Assembly (NCBI GenBank): GCA_964390645.1
Contig: CAYMLL010000001.1
Location: 1 to 64,000, forward strand
Direction of reading: 5' to 3'
Length of the DNA: 64,000 bases
DNA from: CAYMLL01 sp964390645
GTDB lineage: Bacteria > Planctomycetota > UBA8108
The stretch's first letter is position 1. Every line of letters starts with the position of its first letter. A model generated the notes under the pieces. It had not been told where the DNA came from and did no database searches. It was given only the letters and a program-made list of their open reading frames with translations. Both the position numbers and the translations under genes were made by a program. This document shows positions 27,825 through 38,119 of this stretch, piece after piece.

Positions 27825-30800
27825 ACGGCCTCCTCGCTCTTCCAGGCGGCGGCGAGCACGGCCTTCCCGGCTTCGAGGCCCTCCACGACGGGCAACCAGA
27901 CTGTCCTCGCCAGGCCGACGAGGCTGTCGCTCCCCTCGTCGCCGAGATGGTCCACGGGGTCGTAGTCGGCGAAGAGCGTCGCGATCCAGGGATTCTGGAT
28001 ATCGCCGCGTTCGTCGCCGGAGCCGGACCATGCCGTCGAGACGCCGGCCACCAGCTCCGCGCGTACGGCGTCGATGTCCGGTTCCGCCTCGAGCCCCTCG
28101 AGCACCTTCGCCACCGCCGTGGAGGTCTTCTCGAACAGCGGCAGAGGACAGCACCGCGCCAGCCGCCAGACCCCGGCCAGATCCTCGAGCGTCGCCCTGG
28201 CCGCAGCGGCGTCTCCCGCAAACGACAGAAAGAGGCCGCCCGCGCACTTCGCCCTGGTCGAGGAGCCGTGGCCGACGAGCCGGGCCCCGACGACGGGAGA
28301 CCCCGTCGCCACGGCAGCGAGCAGGTGAAGCCAGGCCACCATCCGCAGCCGCTCGCTGGCCTCCTTCGAGGGCGTGCACCACTGGAGCAGCAGCTCGCCG
28401 CCGCGCTCCACGACGTGCTCCACGCGCCCGACGAGCCGCAGGCCCCCCTGCAGCGGCACCTCGAGCTCCAGCCCCGACGCGCTCTCCCCGGCGATGTCCC
28501 CGAGATGGGCGAGCAGCTCGCGCGCGTGCTCGAGCTGGTCCTCCAGGATGGCGCGCTCGCCGGCCTTCAGCGGCAGCTCCCCCTCGGCCGCGGCGCGCCC
28601 CCCCCCCCCCGGGGCGCCCGCCCCCGGCCGCCCGCCCGCCCGCCCNNNNNNNNNNGGCGCGCCGGCGGGCTTTCCGGGGCAGCTCCCCCGGGGCCGCGAC
28701 GCGCACGTCGTGCGGGTCGACGAGCGCCTCGTCGGTCCAACCCTGCGGATCCTCCATCAGGTGCCCGACGATGCGAGAGCGCAGCGACCAGGCGTCCAGC
28801 GTGTCGAGCTCGAGGGGCTCGCGATCCTCGACCGGAGCGGCGTCGTCGCTCACCCGCAGGCCCAGGCGATCGCCGAGCAGCAGCCTCTGCGGCCTCAGCA
28901 GGGCCGACGCGAGGTCGTTCAGCTCCAGGGTATCGGCGAGCGTCTCCTCGGGTGGCAGGAGGACGGCTCCGCCGGCGCCGAGGCCCAGCGCACGTGACTG
29001 ACGCTCTCCCCTCTCGATCTCCAGAAGACGACCGGCCGCGCGGCACATCCGGGCGTCGAAGCCGGCGGAATCACCCTGGAAGCTCGCGGCGCTCCACGGC
29101 TGGAGGGGGTGCTCGTTGACCAGCTCACCGCGCTGCAGAGCGGTCAGACGGCCGAGCGTCTCCAGCAGCTCTTCCACCGGCACCGCCGCCGCCTGCTCCT
29201 CGCCCTGCTGCACCCGGTGCCCCGACCAGAGGATCAGCAGCCGATCCCGGGCCGAGAGGACGGCCTCCAGCATCAGATGCCGGTCGGTCTCCCTACGGTC
29301 CCGCTCACCCGGCTCGCGCCGCTCCATCGGATCCCAGGTGCGCGACCGACCGCCGCGGGGAAACACCTTGTCGTCCAGCCCGAGCAGCGCCACGACGCGG
29401 AAGGGCACCGACCGCATCGGCTCCAGCGCGCAGAGCTGGACCGCACCGGTGATCGGTCGATCTCCGCGCCGGGGAATCTCGAAGCCGCCCTGGAGCCACC
29501 GCAGGATCGCGGAGCGATCGACCTCCAGCTCGCCGAGCGACTCGCCGAGCCGGGCCATGTCGTCGAGCGTCCGGTCGACCTCGGCCCGCAGCCAGCCGGT
29601 CTCCTCCGTGCTCCCCGCCAGCTCGTCCAGCAGGCTCACGAGGCGGTCCCGCCAGACGCCGAGGGTCGCGGGCTCACCCAGGACGCGACGGTGAGCAGCC
29701 ACAGCACGGAGGATGGAGATGAGCCGACCGACGCGTCGAACACGGTCAGGACTCTCCACGTCGAGCGGCACGGCGGGCATCAGGGAGCCGTGACGATCGG
29801 GCACGACGTCGAGAGGCGCCTCGTCCGGCATCAGCACTCCCAGCGCCAGTCGCTCCAGCGCGAAGCGCACGGTGTTCTGGTCGAGCGCCGGCTGGTCGAC
29901 CGCGGCCCGGTCCGCCGCGTCCAGCCCCCAGCAGAGGCGCGACTCGCGAACCATGTCGCCGATGTCCGCCAGGTCGTCGTCGCTCAGGTCCCAGCGGGCA
30001 CGAACCGGCTCGAGCGCCAGGAAGTCGAGCACCCAGCTGGCCACGATCCGGTCGCCGGCGACCTCGAGCCCCTTCAGCAGGACCTCGGCGACCGGATTCG
30101 TCCGGCGCAGGCCGAGATCGGCGACCGAGAGCGGGATCCTCGGAAGGTGCACCCCCTCGTCCCGGGCCGCGCCGGCGCGGGAGAAGACGGCCTCGACCAG
30201 AGGAGCGTAGGTCTCTATGTCCGGGGTCATGACGACGACGTCGCGCGGCTCGAGCGCGGGGTCCTCGGCGAACATCCGCAGCAGCCGGTCCCGCAGCACC
30301 TCGCACTGGCGCAGGGGACCGTACGTGCTGTGCAAGGACACGCTCCCGTCGAGCGACCAGGGCTCCGCGTCCGGCTCGATGCCGGCGGAGGACAGGATCC
30401 AGCTCTGCAGGCGCTCCAGCAGGGTGGGATGCTCGGTGGCCGCGGGATCCACCGCCTCGACCACGTCGCCCAGGTACTCGACCTCCTCGAGCCAGAGCTG
30501 AAGATCGCGGCTCGGAGCGCCGAGCGAGGCGAGGACCGGATTGTCGGACTCGATCTGCGCCTCGATCCGCCCCCTCTCCTCGTCGGTGCGCCCCGTGCGT
30601 CGTGCCGCGCCCGCCTCGGCGCGCGTCCGCTGCTGCTGGAACCAGTGGTTCGTGGGAACCAGGACGAAGAGGTGAATGTCGATCGAGCGGGCGATCGCCG
30701 CGAGTCGCCGGCGGTCGCCGGCCCCCATCGTCGAGAGGCCGAACACGCACAGACAGCGACCGGTCGGCGGCAAGTCGCCGCGGGTCAGCTCCCGGTGCAG

Positions 30801-31412
30801 CCGGGCCGGCGAGCTCGGGTCGTTCGCCGCGCCGAGGTCGGACAGCAGAGTCGCCAGCCAGCGGTGCTCCTCGGGTGCGCTCGCCCGGTCCACGGCCCCC
30901 GCGAGCCCCGCGAGCGGGCGGTCGTGCAACAGCCGGTCGAGGACGTCACCGACCTCCCCGGCGAACAGCAGCTCACGGGCGCTGACGGCGAGCCCCGCCT
31001 GCGGGGTGTCCGCTTCCCCGAGGTAACGCGCCACCGAAGCGAAGCCCCGATCCTCGACGCGCCGCCGCAGGAGCCCGACGAGCCGCAGACCCAGCGCCTC
31101 GCGCTCCCACCGCTCCGCGGCATCCGCGTCCATCGACTCGAGATCCCAGAAAGCGGTGCCCGGGTCGTCGGCGCCGTCGAGGAGCCAGCGAGCAGCGCCG
31201 GCCAGGGCCTGTCGGGGAAAGGGAAAGACCAGGCCGGCCGCGACGTCCATCCGGGTGGCAATCTCGTGGCGCAGCCAGCGCTCCATGCCCCGGCTGCCGA
31301 CGACGATCGGGAAGGGCTCGAAGGGATCCTCGGGCCGCCGCTCGTGGAGCACCTCGCAGAGCGCCTCGACCAGCGACTCGGTGCGATTGCTGCGGTAGAG
31401 GTGGATGGCCAA
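27821..31412 (-). CDS. recC: RecC, exodeoxyribonuclease V gamma subunit (interrupted by assembly gap)
   Basis: RecC is the subunit that splits the duplex and recognises Chi in RecBCD. The N-terminus (AIHLYRSNRTESLVEALCEV, then IVVGSRGMERWLRHEI and FPFPRQAL) is diagnostic. Translation begins at a TTG at 31412; no ATG lies in frame nearby. The gene is first in the operon. Ten N bases at 28646 and GC-homopolymer flanks shift the frame by one. The 48 bases left of the gap (28550-28597) and right of it (28656-28703) match at 39 positions, so the contig ends overlap. Merging them removes 106 bases, restores the frame (GELPLKAGERAILEDQLEHA) and gives about 1161 residues, close to E. coli RecC (1122). 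Confidence 0.9.
28646..28655. other. Assembly gap (10 N) inside recC with duplicated flanks
   Basis: The flanks are two degraded copies of the same 48-base segment, at 28550-28597 and 28656-28703 (39 of 48 identical, offset 106). Mismatches in each copy cluster toward the gap. The gap is most likely an unmerged contig overlap, not missing sequence. Confidence 0.88.
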
Positions 31413-31512
31413 GGCGTCGCGCTCCGTGGCTCGACATGATCGTGCAAGGGAGGCCGCGGTTCAACCGGGTGCCGGGAGATGCCGCTCGCGCGCCGCGCGG
31501 GGGTGTCCTCGC

Positions 31513-33015
31513 CTAGTCGCTCACGATCGGGCTCTCGAACTGTACCTTGCCGCCGACATCGTGGTAGCGAAAGATCGCCGTCGGCCGGCCGCCGTCGCGC
31601 TCGATCGTCACCGAGAGGAAGCCGCCGATGACGTTGAGATAACGGTGATGGCTGCCGCGGAAGTCGGACGGCTTCCAGCCGCCGGCGTGAGAGTCGCTGG
31701 CGGGACCGCAGGAGTACTCGCGCAGGCCGAGCTTCGGGTGGACGGACATGTACTGCCAGTGCCGGTCGCCACAGACGACGACCATGTTCGTCTGCGTCGA
31801 GAGAAACCTGCGGAGCCGCTTCCCTTCGTGCGCGAAGTTCGAGTTCGAATGGTTGTCCTTCTTCCCGGAGCGGTCCGGACCGACGATCGGCGTCGGACTG
31901 ATGAGAACACGAAACGTCGCGTCGGACTCCTTTACCGTGCGCTCGAACCACTCGAGCTGCTCGTGACCCCAGATCGTCTTCCCGGGCCCGTCCCCGTCCG
32001 TGTTGGCGCTGCGAAAGTCGCGCCCCTCGACCATCCAGATCTGCAGGTCCTTGCCCCAGCGGCGCGTACGGTAAGTCCTCTCGCCCATCGGCACCTGCTC
32101 GCGAAAGATCGACAGCCCCTGGGCGAAGGTGAACTCCCCCATGTCCTTGCCCTTCACCATCGTCGGCCAGCAATCGTTCTGCCAGACGTCGTGGTCGTCC
32201 TTGATGAAGTAGCTCGACACGCGGCGGTGGAAGGCCACGTTCGAAGGCAGCCCGTAAGTCCTCTGCCAGTGATAGCGGGCCAGCTCGGCGCTCTTCGCGA
32301 GGCTGTCGTAGTAGACGATGTCTCCGGTGTGCACGAAGAAGCTCGGATCGAGCTTCCGCATCTCGGAGTAGATCCGGAAGCCGCCGACGTGGTCGCGATC
32401 CTTGAACGCTTGCCCCGTCGACACCGTGAAGACGACGCGCGAGGGCTTCGACCCGTCGGGAGCGGTGCGGAATCCACCGTCCAGAACATGGCTCGTCGGC
32501 GCGCCGGCCGATGCCCTCGCCTCGACCCGCAGCATGTAGCGAGAGCCCGGCTCGAGACCACGGAGAGTCACCTGGCGCGTGAAGTCGCGTTCATCATCGA
32601 CGTCGCCCCATTCCGTCTGCCGCCGTTCGCCGCCGTCGCGGAGTGAATAGAGCACGCGCGTCTGGCCGGGCGCGCCGGGCGCGGCATCGCGGATCGTCGC
32701 GACGCTCGAGCCCCCGGGATAGACGACCCTGGCGAGCCTGCGACGCTTGTCCTTGCCCGTGTCGCCACTCTGCTTGCCGACGAGCTTGATCTTCACCATC
32801 GGCGCGTCGGTCGGGTTGCGCTCCTCGTGGAGCGTCAGACGCGTCCAGACGATCGCGGCGGTGTCGGTGACCTCGCCGACCTTGAAGCCGGTCGCCTGGT
32901 AGGGGCCTTCCGCGCCGGGAAGCAAGACCGGCAGCGACAGGACGAACAGGGAGAACAGCAGGGCTCGCACGGCAGTCCGGGCACCTCGTCGATCATGGGC
33001 TCGAGAATCACGCAC
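31513..33015 (-). CDS. PhoD-like metallophosphatase, exported
   Basis: A 500-residue PhoD-like alkaline phosphatase/phosphodiesterase. An N-terminal fibronectin-like domain (YQATGFKVGEVTDTAAIVWT, GLEPGSRYMLRVEA) precedes the calcineurin-type metal centre: FFVHTGDIVYYDSL, FIKDDHDVWQNDCW and VVVCGDRHWQYMSV. These supply the Asp, Asn and His ligands for Fe/Ca or similar metals. The start is a GTG at 33015. A second GTG at 32970 would give a tighter signal peptide (RALLFSLFVLSLPVLLPG) and is an equally good choice. Expected role is release of phosphate from phosphodiesters or phosphonate-like substrates outside the cytoplasm. Its end lies 100 bases from the recC start. Confidence 0.87.
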   Translation of the reverse strand: MRDSRAHDRRGARTAVRALLFSLFVLSLPVLLPGAEGPYQATGFKVGEVTDTAAIVWTRLTLHEERNPTDAPMVKIKLVGKQSGDTGKDKRRRLARVVYPGGSSVATIRDAAPGAPGQTRVLYSLRDGGERRQTEWGDVDDERDFTRQVTLRGLEPGSRYMLRVEARASAGAPTSHVLDGGFRTAPDGSKPSRVVFTVSTGQAFKDRDHVGGFRIYSEMRKLDPSFFVHTGDIVYYDSLAKSAELARYHWQRTYGLPSNVAFHRRVSSYFIKDDHDVWQNDCWPTMVKGKDMGEFTFAQGLSIFREQVPMGERTYRTRRWGKDLQIWMVEGRDFRSANTDGDGPGKTIWGHEQLEWFERTVKESDATFRVLISPTPIVGPDRSGKKDNHSNSNFAHEGKRLRRFLSTQTNMVVVCGDRHWQYMSVHPKLGLREYSCGPASDSHAGGWKPSDFRGSHHRYLNVIGGFLSVTIERDGGRPTAIFRYHDVGGKVQFESPIVSD

Positions 33016-33155
33016 ACGGTCACGGAAGCAGGAAGTCTAACACGAAAGTCACTGTCACGAGCACGGACTCGGTATCGAGCCCGTGCCCCCTCGGGCTTGC
33101 ACTCACGCCTCGCAAGCAGTACCAAGAAGCCCTGGAGCACGAGCCCCCCACAAGC

Positions 33156-33159
33156 GAGG
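33156..33159 (+). promoter_or_regulatory. Ribosome binding site selecting the asnS start
   Basis: GAGG ends eight bases before the GTG at 33168. The upstream in-frame GTG at 33159 overlaps this box, and the ATG at 33180 is 20 bases away, so 33168 is favoured. Confidence 0.55.
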
Positions 33160-33167
33160 TGAGAGAA

Positions 33168-34580
33168 GTGGAGATCAGCATGCCGGCCGCACGCGTCGCC
33201 GATTGCCTCAACGGTCGCACCCCCGTCGGCTCCGCCGTCACGGTGCGCGGGTGGGTACGCACTCGCAGGGACTCCAAGGCGGGCCTCTCCTTCGTCCATG
33301 TCCACGACGGCTCGAGCTTCGACCCGGTGCAGGTCGTCGCGAAGAGCGACCTCCCGAACTACGAGAGCGAGGTGACGCAACTCGAGACCGGCTGCGCCGT
33401 CGAGGTCGACGGCGAGCTCGTCGAGTCGCAGGGCGGCAAGCAGAAGACCGAGATTCTCGCCAGCGAGGTGCGCGTCGTCGGCTGGGTAGAGGATCCACGC
33501 ACCTACCCGGTCGCCAAGGGGCGCATCGGCTTCGAGAAGCTGCGCGAGATCGCTCACCTGCGTCCGCGTACGAACACCCTGGGAGCCGTGACTCGCGTGC
33601 GACACTGCCTGGCGATGGCGATCCACCGCTTCTTTCATGAGCGCGGCTTCTACTGGATCCACACGCCGATCATAACCGCCTCGGACTGCGAGGGAGCCGG
33701 GGAGATGTTCCGCGTCTCCACGCTCGACATCGCCAACCTTCCGCGCACGCCCGATGGCAAGGTCGACTTCAGCGAGGACTTCTTCGGCGGCGAGGCCTTT
33801 CTCACGGTCTCCGGCCAGCTCTCGGTGGAGACCTACTGCCTGTCGATGAGCAACGTCTACACCTTCGGGCCGACCTTTCGCGCCGAGAACTCGAACACGC
33901 CGCGTCACCTCGCGGAGTTCTGGATGGTCGAGCCGGAGATCGCGTTTGCGGACCTTCAGGACAACGCCCAGCTCGCCGAGGACTTCCTCAAGTACATCTA
34001 CAAGGCCCTCCTCGAGGAGCGTGCCGACGACATGGCGTTCTTCGACCTGCGCATCGACAAGGGCTGCATCGGGCGACTGGAGAGCTTCGTCGAGTCGGAG
34101 TTCGCGCGCATCGAGTACGGCGAGGCGATCGAGATTCTGCGCGGCTCCGGGAGGTCTTTCGAGTTCCCTGTCGAATGGGGAGTCGATCTGCAGACCGAGC
34201 ACGAGCGCTACCTCACCGAGGAGCACGTCGGCCGTCCGGTGATCGTCCTGAACTACCCGAAGGACATCAAGGCGTTCTACATGCGCCTCAACGACGACGA
34301 GAAGACGGTCGCGGCGATGGACGTCCTCGCCCCCGGCATCGGCGAGGTCATCGGCGGCTCCCAGCGCGAGGAGCGCCTGGACGTCCTGGACAGCCGCCTC
34401 GAGGAGGTCGGCCTCGAGAAGGACACGTACTGGTGGTACCGTGACCTGCGCCGCTACGGCACCGTCCCCCACGCGGGATTCGGCCTCGGCTTCGAGCGGG
34501 CGATCGTCTACGCCACCGGCATGCAGAACATCCGCGACGTGATCCCCTTTCCGCGCACACCGGGGAACGCCGAGTTCTGA
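33168..34580 (+). CDS. asnS: Asparaginyl-tRNA synthetase
   Basis: A class IIb aminoacyl-tRNA synthetase of about 470 residues that charges tRNA-Asn. The OB-fold anticodon-binding domain is at the N-terminus (SAVTVRGWVRTRRDSKAGLS, FVHVHDGSSFDPVQVV). The catalytic core shows motif 2 (FGPTFRAENSNTPRHLAEFW) and motif 3 (GFGLGFERAIVYATGMQNIR), and ends in DVIPFPRTPGNAEF, which is characteristic of AsnRS rather than AspRS. The family core contains GSQREERLDVL as expected. I prefer the GTG at 33168 because of the ribosome site. It stands alone between two PhoD-like genes; no operon partner is evident. Confidence 0.95.
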   Translation: MEISMPAARVADCLNGRTPVGSAVTVRGWVRTRRDSKAGLSFVHVHDGSSFDPVQVVAKSDLPNYESEVTQLETGCAVEVDGELVESQGGKQKTEILASEVRVVGWVEDPRTYPVAKGRIGFEKLREIAHLRPRTNTLGAVTRVRHCLAMAIHRFFHERGFYWIHTPIITASDCEGAGEMFRVSTLDIANLPRTPDGKVDFSEDFFGGEAFLTVSGQLSVETYCLSMSNVYTFGPTFRAENSNTPRHLAEFWMVEPEIAFADLQDNAQLAEDFLKYIYKALLEERADDMAFFDLRIDKGCIGRLESFVESEFARIEYGEAIEILRGSGRSFEFPVEWGVDLQTEHERYLTEEHVGRPVIVLNYPKDIKAFYMRLNDDEKTVAAMDVLAPGIGEVIGGSQREERLDVLDSRLEEVGLEKDTYWWYRDLRRYGTVPHAGFGLGFERAIVYATGMQNIRDVIPFPRTPGNAEF

Positions 34581-34592
34581 GCGCCTGCTCGC

Positions 34593-36200
34593 CTACGGCA
34601 TCTCCAGCGCGCTTCGCCGCAGCGTGAACGACCTCACCACCTCGTTGTCGATCGTCACCACCGAGTACGTGAGCCGTGGATCGTCCCTCGTCGTGTCGAA
34701 CGACAGCAGCCCGAAGGACCGATCCCGGTTGAAGCCCCAGATCGACGCCTTCATCACCGGGTGGGTGTGGATGTTCGTCAGCCGCGAAGACTGGAGCTCG
34801 TAGAGATCGTAGGCTCCCGGTCGCTCGATCCTCCAGAGGTCGGAGCGGTGGCGGTCCGCGGCGATGAGAACGACGCCCTCGATGCGCTCACGGGCGATGA
34901 ACGAGAAGATCTCCTCGCGCTCGGCGGGATAGCCGTCCCAGGGATCCTGGCTCCGCGGCTTGACGCCGGACGCGAAGGGCACCGATGACGCGATGACCTT
35001 GAAGACGCCGGTCGAGCTCTTCAACGTCTCCAGCAGCCATCGCTTCTGAGCCGGTCCGAGCATCGAGCGGGCCGCCGGCTCCGTGCCCTTCGGCTTCGTG
35101 CGGTAGTAGCGGCAGTCGAGGAAGACGAGATGCACATCACCGACGTGCGTGTCGTAGTAGCAGCCCGGCAGCTCGTCCCCACCGGCGTAGTCGGGGTTGT
35201 TCCAGTTCTGCCGGAAGACCTCCCAGACCCGCCGCTTCCACTTCGGCTTGTCGATGTCGGGGCCGCCCGAGCAGTCGTCCTTCCCGAAGTCGTGGTCGTC
35301 CCAGATCGAGAAGATCGCCGTCGAGGCCGTCAGCGCGCGGTACGGCGCGGATGACTGGCGCCGGTAGTAGCAGTACCTCTGCACGGCAGGCTTCTTGGGC
35401 TGATCGATGTAGACGTTGTCGCCGAGCTGCAGAAAAGCCAGCGGCCGACGCTTCGCGATCGTCGTGAAGACGCGCTCGTGACCCGGCGTGTACGCCGCAC
35501 CACCGCCGAAGACGAGGTCGAAGCGCGCGGCCCTTCCCTCGACCGGGAAGGTGTGAAAGTGGTGCACGGCCTCATCATCGACGCCGTCGACCACGAGACG
35601 GTACGCGTACCTGGTGTCCGGCTGCAGCCCGGTGACCTCGACGACGACCGTGTGGTCACGCTCGGCGCTCGTCCGCACCGACGGGGACGCGATCGTCACC
35701 GCGCCGTCGGCGTCAGCGGGACACCAGACGTGCGCCTCGACCGAGACCTCGTCACGGGTGCGCGCCCAGAAGCGCGCGGAGGAGTCGCTGACGTCGCCGA
35801 GAAGCGGTCCGTGAAGCAGCTGCGCCGTGCGAGGCTTCACGAGACGCCGAAAGCCCTCGCAGGAGGTCAGCGGCCTCAGCAGCTCGCGCGGTCCGGCGAG
35901 GAACCGCTCGAGCGGCACGCCGGCGTCGAGCGCGCGGCGCAGGAAGCCGAGCCCCCTGTCGACATCTCCCTTGCGCGCCCACGCCACCGCCAGCGCAAAG
36001 AGCGCCTCTCCTCTCTCGGGGGACGACGCGAGGCGTCGGTCGAGATCCGCGATCGCGGCGTCGAGCTTGCCGTCGACAATCTGCACGACGTTCTCACGGC
36101 CCTCCTTCCACTTCCAGTCCTGGGCGAGCGACGAGTCCACGACGAGGGCGACGAGCAGCAGCGCCGTCGGCGCGCTCAGAGGTGGTCGTTGACAGGTCAT
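34593..36200 (-). CDS. PhoD-like metallophosphatase with TPR-like N-terminal helical domain, exported
   Basis: A 535-residue exported phosphatase. A signal peptide (LSAPTALLLVALVVDSSLA) is followed by a helical stretch resembling one to two TPR repeats (AIADLDRRLASSPERGEALF, ALAVAWARKGDVDRGLGFLR), then a fibronectin-like domain and the PhoD metallo-core. Metal motifs are LAFLQLGDNVYIDQP, IFSIWDDHDFGKDDC and VVLIAADRHRSDLW. It differs from the PhoD at 31513 in the helical N-terminus and in the spacing of the motifs, so the two are not recent duplicates. The helical region may mediate protein contacts. It is divergent from the NfeD-FloA operon, with 246 bases between starts, and converges with asnS. 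Confidence 0.85.
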   Translation of the reverse strand: MTCQRPPLSAPTALLLVALVVDSSLAQDWKWKEGRENVVQIVDGKLDAAIADLDRRLASSPERGEALFALAVAWARKGDVDRGLGFLRRALDAGVPLERFLAGPRELLRPLTSCEGFRRLVKPRTAQLLHGPLLGDVSDSSARFWARTRDEVSVEAHVWCPADADGAVTIASPSVRTSAERDHTVVVEVTGLQPDTRYAYRLVVDGVDDEAVHHFHTFPVEGRAARFDLVFGGGAAYTPGHERVFTTIAKRRPLAFLQLGDNVYIDQPKKPAVQRYCYYRRQSSAPYRALTASTAIFSIWDDHDFGKDDCSGGPDIDKPKWKRRVWEVFRQNWNNPDYAGGDELPGCYYDTHVGDVHLVFLDCRYYRTKPKGTEPAARSMLGPAQKRWLLETLKSSTGVFKVIASSVPFASGVKPRSQDPWDGYPAEREEIFSFIARERIEGVVLIAADRHRSDLWRIERPGAYDLYELQSSRLTNIHTHPVMKASIWGFNRDRSFGLLSFDTTRDDPRLTYSVVTIDNEVVRSFTLRRSALEMP

Positions 36201-36446
36201 CGGAAGGTCCCCGCTTGTCGGTGGGCTCTAGCCGTATCCGAGCCGGGACGATCCTAGCTGCGACGACGGTGCATCTCAAGCAGCGCACGGGCGAGGAACT
36301 GTCCGGATTCGCCGGAATTCCGTCCCCCGGCGACGGCCCCCCGATGCCGGACGGCGTGACGGATCTCCGTTGACTTGTCTCGTCGATGCTCCGAGAATCT
36401 CATGGCTTTCCCCCCAAGCATCGATTTCGTAGCCATTTACGTTGTG

Positions 36447-38105
36447 ATGCAGGACGAACCCAGAGCTCCCCGAGCCCGCGCATTGCGTTCATTCGTCACC
36501 CTCGCGCTGCTGACGACGGTGCTAACAGCCGCTCTCGCACAGGACGATCCGGCAGGCGGCGGCATCCAGGTCGGCATCGACGACAGCGGCGAGCAGGTCC
36601 TCATCGTCCCCTTTCGCGGCACGTTCGACGGCGACGTCGTGGCGAAGCGCCTGTCGCTGATCGAGACGCAGATCGAGAAGCACCCGCGGATCCAGTGGGT
36701 GATCTTCGAGATCGACGCGGACAGCGACGACTACGAGGCCGGCAAGCGCCTCGCGGAGTACATCCTCGAGGGCGAGTCGCTGCGCGGCAAGACCACGGTC
36801 GCCTACATTCCGCCGCCCGGGTCCACGACCCGGGCCTCCGCGGGAAGGCTGCTGACCTCGCGGGGACAGGCATTCGGTGCCGCGGCGCTTCCCGTGATCG
36901 CGTGCCGGGAGATCGCGCTCGGGGCGAACACGCGCCTCGGAGCGGGCGACACGGTCAACCCGATGATCGACGACGAGACGCGCGTGACCATCGCCAGAGC
37001 GGCGGAGAAGTACGCCGCACAGCGCAACCGGCACGTGCTCCTGGCTCGCCTCATGGTCGCGAAGTCCCGCCAGCGCATCTACAAGCTCGAGCGCAAGGGA
37101 GACAGGCTCGCAGCATGGGAGCGCTACGCGTTCTGGACGCAGGACGAGCTCAATCGCGACACCTCCGACCGCCGGCTGAAGTACCGGCCGGAGACGCTCT
37201 TCCTCGAGCAGGACCGCCACCTGACGCTCGACGCGAAGTCCGCGTACGACTTCGGCTGGGCCCGGCACCGGGGCGTCGAGCACGACACGACGGAGTACGC
37301 CGATCTGCGCGACAAGCTCGGTCTCCACGGCCCGTCAACGGACGTCATCCACGTCGACCGGGGAGCTCTGGAGCGGGGTTCGGTGTCCTGGCAGGCACTC
37401 GTCGACGTGATCAACCATCCGGCGACACGCTTCTTCCTGATCCTCATCGGATTCCTGGGAGTCTTCCTCGAGATCAAGATGTTCGGCACGATGGTCCCCG
37501 GGATGATCGGGCTGCTCTGCTTCGGCATATTCTTCGCCGGCGGCATGTTCGCCGCGACGGGAGCGGCCGAGCCCACGGCGACCTGGTTCGAGGCCGTGCT
37601 GTTCACGATCGGGCTCCTGCTCGTCGCCTGCGAGTTTCTACTGCTGCCGGGCGTCGGGGTCTTCGGCCTCGGCGGTTGCGTCGTCTGCCTCGTCAGCCTC
37701 GTGCTGGCGATGGTCCCCGGTGCGGGAGACGGCGCGACGAGCGTCAAGGAGGCGATCGCGACGCTCGCCGCGGGCTTCGGAGGTAGCGGCGTCTGCTTCC
37801 TGCTCCTCTTGCGGTTCCTGCCGAAATCACGCTGGCTGTCCCGCGGCATCGTCACACGTGCCACCATCGAGGGCGTGCCCAGCGCCGACAGCGCCGGTGG
37901 GTCGGCGCTCGAGCTCGACTGGATGGTCGGCAAGACCGGCACCGCCAGGACCCCGCTGCGCCCGGCCGGCAAGGTGCTCCTGAAGGAGGGCAAGCTCCTC
38001 GACGTCGTCGCCGACGGGGAGTTCATAGAGATGGGCGCGGCGGTCGTCGTTCGCTCGTGCTCCTCGACGCGTATCCTGGTGACCCGACCGACCGAGCCGG
38101 CCTGA
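36447..38105 (+). CDS. Long-form NfeD (ClpP-class domain plus membrane and OB domains)
   Basis: A 552-residue membrane protein of the NfeD1b type. An N-terminal signal/TM (FVTLALLTTVLTAALAQ) precedes a ClpP/SppA-like domain (about 30-300), then four or five TM segments (about 315-475, for example FFLILIGFLGVFLEIKMFG and VLFTIGLLLVACEFLLLPGV), then an NfeD OB-fold (VGKTGTARTPLRPAGKVLL). Active members cleave stomatin-like proteins. Here the segment where the nucleophile Ser normally sits reads GQAFGAAALPVIACREIALG with no obvious Ser, so protease activity may be lost. I place the start at 36447 for a compact leader. It is first in a plus-strand operon with short NfeD, FloA and one unknown gene. 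Confidence 0.8.
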   Translation: MQDEPRAPRARALRSFVTLALLTTVLTAALAQDDPAGGGIQVGIDDSGEQVLIVPFRGTFDGDVVAKRLSLIETQIEKHPRIQWVIFEIDADSDDYEAGKRLAEYILEGESLRGKTTVAYIPPPGSTTRASAGRLLTSRGQAFGAAALPVIACREIALGANTRLGAGDTVNPMIDDETRVTIARAAEKYAAQRNRHVLLARLMVAKSRQRIYKLERKGDRLAAWERYAFWTQDELNRDTSDRRLKYRPETLFLEQDRHLTLDAKSAYDFGWARHRGVEHDTTEYADLRDKLGLHGPSTDVIHVDRGALERGSVSWQALVDVINHPATRFFLILIGFLGVFLEIKMFGTMVPGMIGLLCFGIFFAGGMFAATGAAEPTATWFEAVLFTIGLLLVACEFLLLPGVGVFGLGGCVVCLVSLVLAMVPGAGDGATSVKEAIATLAAGFGGSGVCFLLLLRFLPKSRWLSRGIVTRATIEGVPSADSAGGSALELDWMVGKTGTARTPLRPAGKVLLKEGKLLDVVADGEFIEMGAAVVVRSCSSTRILVTRPTEPA

Positions 38106-38119
38106 GAGACGGAACGATC

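Noticed and set aside
27825..28656. Apparent fusion of RecC and RecB into one 2577-residue protein
   Set aside because: After the recC gap the fused frame is Arg/Gly-rich nonsense; the true RecC end is in another frame and RecB has its own ATG at 27824.
29109..31439. 776-codon plus-strand open frame opposite recC
   Set aside because: The minus strand has clear RecC motifs. The plus frame is low-complexity and follows from GC-rich codon structure.
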